From positions 86,251,129 to 86,315,128 of the forward strand of contig CM067369.1 of assembly GCA_034401795.1 (NCBI GenBank): a DNA stretch of 64,000 nt, in the 5' to 3' direction. Source of the DNA: Chaetoderma sp. LZ-2023a. Lineage: Eukaryota > Mollusca > Caudofoveata > Chaetodermatida > Chaetodermatidae. Both the position numbers and the translations under genes were made by a program. The notes under the pieces were generated by a model. It made no database searches. It had not been told where the DNA came from and saw nothing but the letters and a program-made list of their open reading frames with translations. Below, piece by piece: positions 55,491 through 64,000 of this stretch. How positions within the stretch are numbered: the first letter of the stretch is position 1; each line of letters starts with the position of its first letter.

Positions 55491-55613
55491 TAATTTATAA
55501 AGTATAAAAACTTATTTTTTTCAAGGTATTTATTGAACTCTAATTCTCATTTCCGATCTCCTTTAAGGATCATGGTGGCACTTTTAAATAAGTGATCTTT
55601 AGATCCCGTGTTT

Positions 55614-56036
55614 TAACTCTAACACTCATATCAGCCAAAAACAGTTTTGGCAGTGGTCTTCAGAAATGTCTATCTTCAAATCAATTTTTTGAAAATTTAC
55701 CACTGGAATAACTGGCTCGATAACCGAGCCAGTCGTTCCAGTGGTAAAATTAAAAAAAATAGTGTCTTGGTCTGCAAATGAACATTATCTGTGAGAAATT
55801 TGAAATTTTCTTGAACAAATTCGAGGGTTAAAGGGTTAATTGTCAAGCCAGCCAAAACTGTCCTTGAAGAATGTCCATTTCCAGACCAAGAGCAGATTAA
55901 AAAATCTAATACCAGAGCAAGTCATTCCAGTGATAAATTGTGGAATCTTGTCCTGCAAACGGATGTCCTGCAAACGGATGTCCACTAAGAGAATATAGCA
56001 GTTTTCTAGACAGATGTTGACCATTAAGGATTAAAG
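55614..56036 (+). mobile_element. two adjacent TTAACCCTTTA family copies
   Basis: 55614-55838 is nearly full: TTAACTCTAACACTCATATC, core GGCTCGATAACCGAGCC, and GAGGGTTAAAGGGTTAA. 55833-56036 shares that last repeat and ends GACCATTAAGGATTAA. Confidence 0.75.
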
Positions 56037-56307
56037 TACTACCATGGTATAACATCAGAAACATTTCCTCTGTCACCAGACTTGCATTAATCAAGCACAT
56101 GTCTGTAGTCACCATGCTCTAATGGCACCTAATGGCTTCATTATTTCCCAGTTTGACCCGTCTTCATCTCTGTACAAGCTGTATGCCACTTTATAGATAG
56201 TGGTGATGTTCATATAAGCATTTTACAGAAGATGTAGATTCTTAATTTATCTATACTATTTTATGGAAATAATGATGAATGTAGTGAATTATTATGTTAA
56301 TTAACAG

Positions 56308-56387
56308 GTATGTCATTTGTCAGCATGCCAAGAAGATGTGGCCAGTCTCCAGAAACCACAGGTGAAGATCAGGATAGAGGCGATTAG
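56308..56387 (+). CDS. HEATR1: HEATR1 exon w17
   Basis: 80 nt (residues 853-879), phase 0 in, phase 2 out. Acceptor TTAATTAACAG, donor GTGAGT. It encodes VCHLSACQEDVASLQKPQ, then VKIRIEAIR. A small exon, supported mainly by frame continuity with w16 and w18. Confidence 0.87.
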
Positions 56388-56807
56388 GTGAGTCTGTTTA
56401 GACTGAGGTAGTTTTGCAGAGTCAGTTCAAGATATACAAGGAAGTTTATTTCATTTAGTTAAAGAGGAAAAGATGAGAGCAAATGCTGTTAGTTGTTCAA
56501 TGAGTCCTCCACTGCCAATGTATGTTCATTTTCTCCCATCATGTTTAGCCAGAATGTTGTTCAGTTGGATGGTTCAGTTAATCATTTCCATCCAGAGTCC
56601 CGAGACACCTGCTCTTAAATATGTATTTGACTGTTTTTAGACAATGTTTTCTCAAGATCTCTCTACAAATTGAAGATTTCCTATCAATTAATTTCCAACT
56701 AACTTGGAGGAGCTATTTCCATGGTAGCATGTGTTCTCACATGTCATCACAGATGTTGAAGGAATTCAAGTCATATATTTGACAGATCTCCTGAATTCTC
56801 CATTATC

Positions 56808-57740
56808 AGCGGGCCTGGCCTGAAAGGATAAGTAAGCTTATGCCTGGGCAGATTTCAACCATATTTGTCAGGAAACATTGGTGCATCTTAAATATTGTAG
56901 ATTGTTCAAAAGAAACTGATTTGGTGAGAGGACAGTTTAGATTTTGTGCTATTAGGATGAATCTAGTTTTAGCTATGCCACACCCATCGCTAGCTACGCT
57001 TTGCCCGTGTTGGGATCGATTGAACCCTAAACTCCCTGAATTTCAATTTCCAGAAAACTATACAGGTAAGCTAATATTCTGAAACTAATTTGACTGGGGG
57101 AAGGTTGCTGTCTATGGCTGTAACAGAGGTCAGTCAATTAGTTTCGATATATTCAACAGAATGTTTATTATATATTAAAGTCGTATAATTCGTGGAACTT
57201 GACAGACTATTAAGCATTTATTACAGACTTAAATATGCCATTCATGACATTTTTTATTGTAACATTATCCGATCTGTGATGTAATTGATTATGACATCAT
57301 TTACTTGACTGACAGTCTGGATTCCTCTATTGACCAGAAACTTCATTTAGGACAAAGTTGAGTTGAAGTAAGTTTGTTGGCCATCTTGCATGACCTAGTA
57401 TTTACAGAATGGCGGAAAAGGTTGGGCCAAGAAATATTGTACAGACGAAGCTTATTGGTTGATTTTGTTGACAACTATCTTGGATTTTGTGCTATCTTTT
57501 AAAGAAATTATTTTCAAAGCCACTTCTTGTCCAATTGATATAATACTGATGAACCATCATAGCTGAACTTTGTTCAAGAGAACCTGATTGGGAAATTTGA
57601 CTTGTGGTCCTGTGGAATGATCTAGTTTTCAAACTGATTTCTCAGATGTGCCAAAATTTATGAAATATGATTACATCTAAGGTCTATTTAAATTTCTTCA
57701 CAGCAACTTGATGCTTGAATCAAGTGTGATATACTATTGT
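56808..57740 (+). mobile_element. AGCTCACC-type core fragment split by a MITE
   Basis: GGCCTGGCCTGAAAGGATAA then GTAAGCTTATGCC at 56811 is a worn stem-loop start. Core sequence continues after the MITE (56955-57331) with GTAAGTTTGTTGGCCATCTT then GCATGACCTAG. The CAGACAGACCGATCGACCGA tract near 57787 follows. Confidence 0.65.
56955..57331 (+). mobile_element. CCCGCCC-type MITE nested in a stem-loop element
   Basis: GATGAATCTAGTTTTAGCTA to GTCTGGATTCCTCTATT, with arms around GTTGCTGTCTATGGCTGTAA. Confidence 0.75.
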
Positions 57741-57799
57741 CGTAACTTCTCAGGACCTTGGTAAGAAATGTCAACAATTTTACAGGAAGACAGACAGAC

Positions 57800-58181
57800 C
57801 GATCGACCGACAGACTGATATATACTAGTTGTGAGTCGTAACCAAAAACATGAGCACCAAATGGCAATCAACATTTAGCTTTAGTTATTTGTTGGATTCT
57901 GACCAAAAAGTGGCAATATATTTCATGTTTCCAAATAATGTCATCACCATATCATTTTTATCAGGACAGGCAAGATGTAAGTCAACACTACTCAATAGGT
58001 TGTGTCATTATAGTCATTTGATGATCTGTGTCGTAATATGTATTGTATCGGGATGGGTGTATCACGATACATATTGTATCGTGAGGTCCCTGGCAATACA
58101 CACCCACTGTATTGTTCTTTGGAAATAATACGACAGGGTTTTTGTAACATTTTACTATTAAATAATTGTTCTTTGATTCAG
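57800..58181. other. intron sequence with a GTATCG palindrome
   Basis: TCACGATACATATTGTATCG then TGA (58061-58083) is a perfect 23-nt palindrome inside a GTATCG-rich stretch (58030-58110). It may be the end of a worn hAT-like element. No gene. Confidence 0.55.
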
Positions 58182-58266
58182 ACATAGCCTGGCTACTGCT
58201 CTGCCGACTCGCGTTATCCTGCCTGTGATGAAATCGACTTACACTCAACTCGCTGACACTGAATGG
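58182..58266 (+). CDS. HEATR1: HEATR1 exon w18
   Basis: 85 nt (residues 879-907), phase 2 in, phase 0 out. Acceptor CTTTGATTCAG, donor GTAATT. It encodes RHSLATALPTRVILPVMK, then STYTQLADTEW. LATVLAPRVLLPAIKKTY is the human-type block it matches in pattern. Confidence 0.92.
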
Positions 58267-58429
58267 GTAATTACAATAAAGTGCCTACCAACATACCAAC
58301 TACCAGTGTTTTCCTCAGAGGCATAAAGGAAAATGCACAGTTTAATTGAGGGATCCAATATGTTGCTCAAATATCTGATGTGGGAATACTTCGCATGTTA
58401 ACTGATGTCACAATGAAAGTGACGTTTAA

Positions 58430-58742
58430 GTCTGTCACCAAAGTCCAAAACTCTATCACAAATGTGTAGGAATTGTATGTCTTTTAAATACAATTTAATA
58501 AGTATTTTGTTGAATGTTTTGAAACGAATTTGACTGGGAGCTTTTGCTGTCATACAGCTCCCATTCAGATTTGTTTCAAAATGTTCAACAGCTTACCTGC
58601 GTAGTTAAATTAATTTCCAGATATTCTAAAAAAATTCATCAAAAACATGCAATTCAGATACTTACTGTCAGACAGTTGCCCCTTGTTTGTGGCATTTGAT
58701 TAGGATGTCAGATAGTTGAGTGACAGATTGGATCGCTCCATT
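58430..58742 (-). mobile_element. CCCGCCC-type MITE variant, mixed halves
   Basis: The left and central parts read in reverse (TTGTATGTCTTTTAAATACA, palindrome with GGGAGCTTTTGCTG), but the right end GACAGATTGGATCGCTCCAT reads forward. Probably a recombinant of two copies. Confidence 0.65.
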
Positions 58743-58863
58743 AATTCAATGAAATTTGGTGTCTTAAAATGAATTTGATTGATTTCCAAAGCTGACACCA
58801 GCATATTGCCTACAGATCCCATTGCTTTATTGCTTCATGATAACTTGTATTTTCCTTTGCCAG

Positions 58864-58998
58864 GACTGTATAAAATGGCTGATGTGTATTCTGGGTAAAC
58901 ATATAGAGAGGCTTGAGAAGGAGGATCTGAATTCATACCATAATCAGCTGTTAAAGTTCATCCTTACTGCACTCGATTTCAGGATCACACAGTCAGAG
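58864..58998 (+). CDS. HEATR1: HEATR1 exon w19
   Basis: 45 codons (908-952), phase 0 at both ends, acceptor CCTTTGCCAG, donor GTCAGC. It encodes DCIKWLMCILGKHIERL, EKEDLNSYHNQLLKFIL and ALDFRITQSE. This leads into the BP28CT domain. Confidence 0.92.
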
Positions 58999-59304
58999 GT
59001 CAGCATCAGACTCTAACTTGGCTCTTTTTCGCAGATGTTAATATCATCTTTCTATCCATTGTTATCGCCACATGTTTTGAAAAAAAAATGGAGGGATAAT
59101 GCTATCAGTTCAGTTCATCCACCCGTAATGTAGGAGTGGGGTAGGTGGGATAGGTGGTGGTGGTGGAGAACAGTAGTCGGCGAAAGTGTGTGGTTTTGCG
59201 ATAGCATGCCATCGACTGCGCATTCTAGTTTAGTATTTCTATTGGGTCTTTAAGACTTGGTGTTCTCATGCTATAGTAGACATATGAGGAATAAGGTCTA
59301 ATAG
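58999..59304. other. intron sequence, no feature seen
   Basis: Includes a GGTGGTGGTGGTGGAG-like tract near 59153. No gene or repeat boundary recognised. Confidence 0.5.
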
Positions 59305-59685
59305 ATGGATCCAATCTATCACTCAGGTATATGACATCATGTTACAATCTTACTGAGTCAATGACATATTATATGTTTTTGCTTTGAGGCTTAAAAAGTT
59401 TGTCAAGTGTGTGAATTGTATCTGTTTGATGGATTTGCAATATAATAAACATTCTATTGAACATTATGAAAATAATTTGACTGGGTGCTCATGTTGTCAG
59501 GGAAAGCAACAGCACCCAGTCAAATTAGTTTGAGAATATTCAACAGCTTACCTGTATAGTTACCTTGAATTTAAGATTCTGGTAATTCAACGTTCAAGCT
59601 ATATAAATATGATTCCAACACGCATACAGTTTGGGCAGTTGTTAGCTAGAAATGGGCGAGACATATCTAGACATCGCTTCCTCAG
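59305..59685 (-). mobile_element. CCCGCCC-type MITE, reverse
   Basis: Arms meet at GTTGTCAGGGAAAGCAAC; GGGTGCTCATG and AACAGCACCCAGTCAAATTA are the two sides. The ends are diverged. Confidence 0.75.
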
Positions 59686-59707
59686 ACATTTCTTGTGAGC
59701 ATGAGAT

Positions 59708-59885
59708 CAGGAATGGAGGAATCCCGTTTTAGCTATGCCACACTTCACCTTGGACTTCCTGACTATCGATTTCCAGAAAACTATACGGGTAATCTGTTGA
59801 ATATTTTGAAACTTATTTGACTGGTTGCTGTAGAAAATTAGTTTCAAAATATTCAACAGCATGTTTATTAAATAGTATCTTTAAC
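59708..59885 (+). mobile_element. CCCGCCC-type MITE, internal deletion
   Basis: AATGGAGGAATCCCGTTTTA start, palindrome reduced, and stops at AATAGTAT without the right half. Confidence 0.7.
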
Positions 59886-60690
59886 TCAAATGATAAGCTT
59901 TGCAATGCACTCATTTATCATGCACACTAATATTCACTATTCACGCGTGCATGATGGGAGTAGCGAAATTAAGCAGAGTGATGAGGCTACTAACATAGTT
60001 CGGATGACTCTAAATTCCTTTGTCCGAATTCCCAAATATGAGTGCCATAATCCTCGCGTTATCAAGTTTTTAGTTATCCGCCACCATCTCCGCCTCACAC
60101 CTCTATACGAACATAAAAATAATTGTCCAATTAATCATTTATCGTAAACCATAGTCATTACTAAGTTGTAGAAGTCACTATATATGCATTGTAAACCGTA
60201 GTCATTAGTATATTATGTAAGTCATCATATGTGCATCGTAGATCATAGCTATTAATAGTATTTGCAGATGTTAGACTTTAGTCATTGCTATAATTGTAAT
60301 CATATATAATATTGTCTTCACACAACCTTTCATTGTTTGTATTGTTGTCATGTGTATATAGGTTTATTTGGTGGAGTCAACTAGTATATCATATGTGTAT
60401 TATTTTGGTCATTGTTTAATACTTTAGTCTCCTAGTCGTAGGCATTATTTAATACTTTAGTTTCATAATTAGTTATTTAAGTATTAAAATTTGCCCCAGA
60501 ATTCATCTATAGTTCATCTCTGGTGATGATCATACTGGAAAAGTATCATTCATGTGTCACCAATCCATTAGCTTGTACTCCTCATCCAGCTGCCATGGTT
60601 ATGTGGTCACTTACACTTACCTGGAGACAGAGTACCTGAAGAAATATAAAACATATAGCTGAGTCTGCTCCTTTCTCTGCCGGTCAAATC
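59886..60690. other. intron sequence, no recognised gene
   Basis: An 85-codon open frame (59890-60147) has no motif I recognise. The words CATAGTCATTA and AAACCGTAGTCATTA recur at short spacing (60150-60300), a weak tandem structure. Confidence 0.45.
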
Positions 60691-60719
60691 GCTTAAAACA
60701 TGAAATTAATCTGATAGTT

Positions 60720-60958
60720 AGCTGTCGTTACCTAATGCCGCAATGACGCCCATTCAAATTAGTTTCAAAAAATTTAAGAGCTATGTTAATGGTCCATATT
60801 TGCTAGGAAAATTGAAACCTTTGCTTAATAGTGTGATCCATTTCTAACTATGCCACGCTCATTTCTAGCTAAGCTCCGCCAACGCTTTGCGCATGTCGGG
60901 ATCAATTTATATACTTTAAACACCGGAATCCCAATTTAAAGGTAACTACACAGGTGTA
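60720..60958 (-). mobile_element. rearranged CCCGCCC-type MITE pieces
   Basis: A reverse arm (CCATTCAAATTAGTTTCAAA) is followed by a forward left half (TAACTATGCCACGCTCATTT to GGTAACTACACAGG). Two broken copies joined. Confidence 0.6.
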
Positions 60959-60962
60959 GTAT

Positions 60963-61310
60963 GCACGCTGCATCATGGGGAACATAGCTTTTCAGTCCTT
61001 CTGGAAGCTATGGATTTGTAGATCAAAGATGCCCTTGACAAAAAGACTACGTTTATACAATGCAACCTGCGTATCCTTGATGCTGTATAACTGTAACAGC
61101 TGGGCAGCTCCAAACGCAGCTCTAGATAAAATTAATGCTTGCCACCGCAAACACCTATGCACCATCACCAGACACTGATGGGCAGACAGCATAATTTCCA
61201 ATGATGCGCTATACAAGATGTGTAATACATCGCCACTGTCCATAAAAGTCATCCAGCAAAGATGGTCCACAGAGAGCCTTGGAATTCACCTTACTGGGAG
61301 ACAACAAATT
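60963..61310 (+). pseudogene. non-LTR retrotransposon (LINE) RT C-terminal fragment
   Basis: RLRLYNATCVSLMLYNCNSW, then LDKINACHRKHLCTIT, followed by a stop, then ISNDALYKMCNTSPLS and QQRWSTESLGI. This is the thumb region found downstream of LINE reverse transcriptases (R.YNA.V...LLYG.ESW, L...H...LR.I, I.N..L). It is probably of the RTE/CR1/Jockey type; the clade is uncertain. The rest of the element is absent. Confidence 0.75.
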
Positions 61311-61866
61311 TAATACAAAGCCAGGAGAGGCCATCATTGCACAAATCTGTTAAGCATGCTACAATGTGACCAAGAAAGCAGGACTCGGTACACTCAAATT
61401 AAGAATATACCTGAGGAAGCTAAAGATTTTTGCTGATGACAAGATACAGTGGGCAAAAGCAAATAACTTAATATCTATTTGCCTGCTAAGCAGACTATTT
61501 GTCGAGCCCTATGTGAAGTTGTGAATGGCTTGATTTAGTGATCCGAATGCAATCCGGCTCCCGGGAGTCTTCTCTTCGCTTGAAAATGGCCATTTCTCAA
61601 GACAATTACAAATTCTGGCTTGACGCTTAACCCTTTCACCAACAAATCCCTGAAAACGTATATTCTTTATGGTGTAAAACTTATTCTGTTGACATTTTTT
61701 AATTACTTTGACTGGAAGATGTTGCAATGGCTTCCAATCGGATTAATTTCAAAATATTCAACATTTTTCGTGTATGGTTGCGGAGAAAATGAGCTATAAG
61801 GAATTCATCAGTGAATAGGTTAAATAACTAATGTTGTCAAGCTTTAATTATTTGTATTGTGTTCAG
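61311..61866. other. intron sequence with worn repeat pieces
   Basis: 61590-61640 carries a TTAACCCTTTCACCAAC end and 61690-61760 one palindrome arm of the CCCGCCC type. No gene. Confidence 0.5.
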
Positions 61867-61971
61867 GTTTCTCCGGAAGTCGTGCTGGATGTAGAAGAAT
61901 CTGTAATAAAGACACTTGTTGTCATGGTGATGAAACTGTCCGAGGCAACATTTAGGCCATTACTTTTCAAG
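61867..61971 (+). CDS. HEATR1: HEATR1 exon w20 (last exon in window)
   Basis: 35 codons (953-987), phase 0 at both ends, acceptor TGTGTTCAG, donor GTAGGA. It encodes VSPEVVLDVEESVIKTLV, VMVMKLSEATFRPLLFK. MVVKLSE.TFRP.F.K is the signature of the BP28CT domain. The reading continues in an exon beyond 64000. Confidence 0.95.
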
Positions 61972-62139
61972 GTAGGATTTTTTGTGGAGCCCTTCTGTCA
62001 GAGATATATATTAAATCCTTTACTGAGATTTTCTTAATGCTTCAGTGAAAGTATCCTCAACCTGACTGGTCTACCCTACATACTAAGTGCCTGGAGTGTG
62101 TAGTGATCTGTACATTTGATTTTTTTTTTTTAACAATTT

Positions 62140-62370
62140 TTTAACCCTCAATTTTTTCAACAAAATCTAAGTTTTCTCATAGATAATGTCAATTTTACTT
62201 ATCGCACCAGTCACTCCAGTGATACATTTTCAAATGTAATCTCTTGGTCGGACATTTCTCAAACCCACTGCCGAAGTTGTTTTGCCCAGGTTAGGTCTTC
62301 ACTGGTTAAAAATTGGAATTCTGACATCAGGGTTAAAGATATTCCTGTACATGCTTGATAATTAATCCTT
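62140..62370 (+). mobile_element. TTAACCCTTTA family copy, decayed
   Basis: TTAACCCTCAATTTTTTCAA start, GCACCAGTCACTCCAGTGAT core, and no clean right end. Confidence 0.6.
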
Positions 62371-62392
62371 TAACCACTGGAATTCCAGTGTC

Positions 62393-62560
62393 TCAATGGA
62401 TGAATCCAGTTCATCAATAAATTATATAATGTCATAATCAACTACATCACATGTATGCTGATGTGATGTGTCGTCATAATCAATTACGTCATGAATGATG
62501 CGATTTAGCCCATCATAGACGCTAAATAGTCTGTCAAGTACGAATTGTATGTCTACTTTT
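62393..62560 (-). mobile_element. CCCGCCC-type MITE, right half, truncated
   Basis: GGATGAATCCAGTTCATCAA to AATTGTATGTCTACTTTTT. It stops exactly where the GTCTCGCC element starts, so that element probably inserted into it. Confidence 0.7.
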
Positions 62561-64000
62561 TGTGTCACCTGTGAAGCAGAAGCGAGACACAGGGATCACT
62601 ATTTCCATTGTCGTCGGCGTCACCATATCTGTACTTATGGTTACGGTTTTTAAATATCAAGCTGAAACTTTACAGACATCTTATCTATAATGTAGGGAAG
62701 CTCATTCCATCATTATTTTAACAACATTTTGAAAACATTTTGCTGAATTTTCCATGGTTTTCGACAAAGAAAATGTACAGGTTTTTTATGGTTACGGTTT
62801 TTGTCTCGCCTACGAAACAGAAAGCGAGACATAGGGATCACTAATTCTGGCGGCGGCAGCATCGTTGGCGGGCATCATCGTCTGCCATTTGTGCAGGTTT
62901 GGTTAAGGTTTTGTAATCAACTTATTTTTCAACACTGGCTCATCCAATCTCAATGAAACTTTAGAGAAGTGATCTATACTATACAGGGATGTAATCTACA
63001 TAACAACACATTTAATTTTGGGTCATTTTAACTATTTTTTCACGTTTGGACGTGGACTTTTTTCTTGTATTTTACAAGTGCAGTTTTGGTTCAGGTTTTG
63101 TAATCAACATTATTTTTCAACACTGGCTCAGCCGATCTCATTGAAACTTTACAGAAGTGATCTATACTATACAGGGATGCGATCTACATAACAATAGATT
63201 TAATTTTGGGACATTTTAACTATTTTTTTCATGGTTTTGGACTTGGGCTTTTTGAACATTTTGCAAGTGCAGTTTTAGCCTGTAATTATCGATTGTAATC
63301 CAACTCCTCCTAGACCATTTCAGATAGAAACTTGAAACTTTAAGGATAATTGCACATATGGACAGGAATATGCATGACACTTAGAATTTTGGCATAACCC
63401 CAGGGGCAGGAGGGGCTTGGGGGTGGGGAATGTGGGTCAAAAATTAAATTTTTCCAAAGGTCATGTTGCATATCATTTTCAAGCCAATGATGAGTAGACT
63501 ACAGTACAAGGAATTATTTTGATCTTGGGTCACAAACTGAGGATAGGGGGGGGGGGGGTGTGTCAAAAGTGGGCACCAATCTATTGTAATGCAACTCCTA
63601 GACCATTTCAAATAGAAACTTGGAAACTTTGGGGATGATTGCACATATGGCCAGGGATGTGCATGACACTTCAAATTTTGGTAGGACCCCAGGGGTACGG
63701 CCCTGGTGGTGGGCAATGTGGGCTAAAAAATAAATGTTTTCCAAAGCTTGTCATGTCGCATATCATTTTCAAGATAATAATGAGTAGACTACAGTACAAG
63801 GAATTATTTTGATCTTGGCTCAAATTGAGGGTGGGGTGTCGGGGTCAAAAGTGGGCACCAATCGATTGTAATGCAACTCCTAGACCATTTCACATAGAAA
63901 CTTGAAACTTTCGGTATGATGACACATATGCCCAGGGATGTGCATGACACATTGGAATTTTTATATCATCCCCCAGGGGCAGGGATGGGGAAATGGTGGA
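62561..64000 (+). mobile_element. GTCTCGCC stem-loop element family, two starts
   Basis: One start at 62561 (TGTGTCACCTGTGAAGCAGA then AGCGAGACACAGGGATCAC) and a better one at 62813 (GTCTCGC paired with GCGAGAC, then ATAGGGATCACTAATTCTGG). After it come two units of about 183 nt (GGCTCATCCAATCTCAATGA at 62938 and its partner near 63124). Then three units of about 290 nt follow, with CAACTCCTAGACCATTTCA-type words near 63300, 63590 and 63876. G-runs occur near 63548. No coding. It continues past the window. Confidence 0.8.

Larger units (their letters stand above)
4297..61971 (+). other. HEATR1: HEATR1 gene, internal part, 20 coding exons
   Basis: Twenty exons join with consistent phases into 987 uninterrupted codons. 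The order of recognisable blocks matches animal HEATR1/BAP28: SSWHRVTVILEVIQTKKKL, THHQALLLLTIAAKLHP, VMSVFTFMGAS, NKQLRHFRYESLEF, and KLSEATFRPLLFK of the BP28CT domain. HEATR1/Utp10 acts in the nucleolus, in the UTP-A (t-UTP) subcomplex needed for Pol I transcription and 18S pre-rRNA processing. All visible introns are GT-AG. They range from 451 nt to 11.2 kb and are mostly repeats. The human protein is about 2100 residues, so the first part and the last exons lie outside the window. No promoter or poly(A) site of the gene is present here. Confidence 0.9.

Noticed and set aside
59890-60147. 85-codon open frame as a missing HEATR1 exon
   Set aside because: w19 and w20 join in phase without it, and its residues do not resemble the protein; no good acceptor or donor pair.

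Overview
This window is a piece of animal nuclear genome: a single spliced host gene whose introns have been enlarged by transposable elements and tandem repeats. The host gene is on the + strand and is HEATR1 (BAP28, the animal orthologue of yeast Utp10), a very large nucleolar HEAT-repeat protein of the UTP-A/t-UTP part of the small-subunit processome. I placed 20 coding exons between 4297 and 61971. All have AG/GT boundaries, and their phases join with no gap into 2961 nt, or 987 codons. They correspond to the middle and the start of the C-terminal BP28CT part of the protein. The 5' exons lie before the window and the last exons lie after it. Coding sequence is about 5 percent of the window, and no other host gene is visible.

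The likely organism is a marine invertebrate, most probably a mollusc. This is inferred from three things: DIRS-type tyrosine-recombinase retrotransposons, Penelope remnants, and dispersed repeats headed by a short stem-loop (AGCTCACCTGG and GTCTCGCC types), which are common in molluscan genomes. A species cannot be named from this sequence.

Layout. 1-3549 is the 3' half of DIRS copy A, followed by the first visible HEATR1 exon. 4476-7155 is a 28-bp minisatellite of roughly 95 units that starts just inside an intron. 10.87-18.89 kb is DIRS copy B, a second family, interrupted by a 2.1-kb stem-loop element. 22.43-30.11 kb is DIRS copy C, the most complete copy. Its terminal inverted repeats and internal complementary region can be read directly, and a 943-bp TA-flanked DNA transposon sits in its right terminal repeat. 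From 30.5 to 62.5 kb the short HEATR1 exons are separated by introns packed with three palindromic MITE-like families, by stem-loop elements with tandem cores (45.5, 49.1, 54.3 and 56.8 kb), and by an array of about 143-bp units carrying steroid-receptor-like inverted repeats (38.8-39.5 kb). A LINE C-terminal fragment lies at 61.0 kb. The last 1.4 kb holds a second stem-loop family.

DIRS proteins follow the usual order: gag, reverse transcriptase/RNase H, a methyltransferase-like segment, then tyrosine recombinase. All three copies are broken by stops, frameshifts or catalytic-residue changes, so none looks autonomous. The observations I rate highest are the superfamily of stem-loop-headed repeats whose variable cores share one short motif, the nuclear-receptor-site array, the DIRS terminal logic with its nested insertions, and the duplicated block inside the minisatellite.
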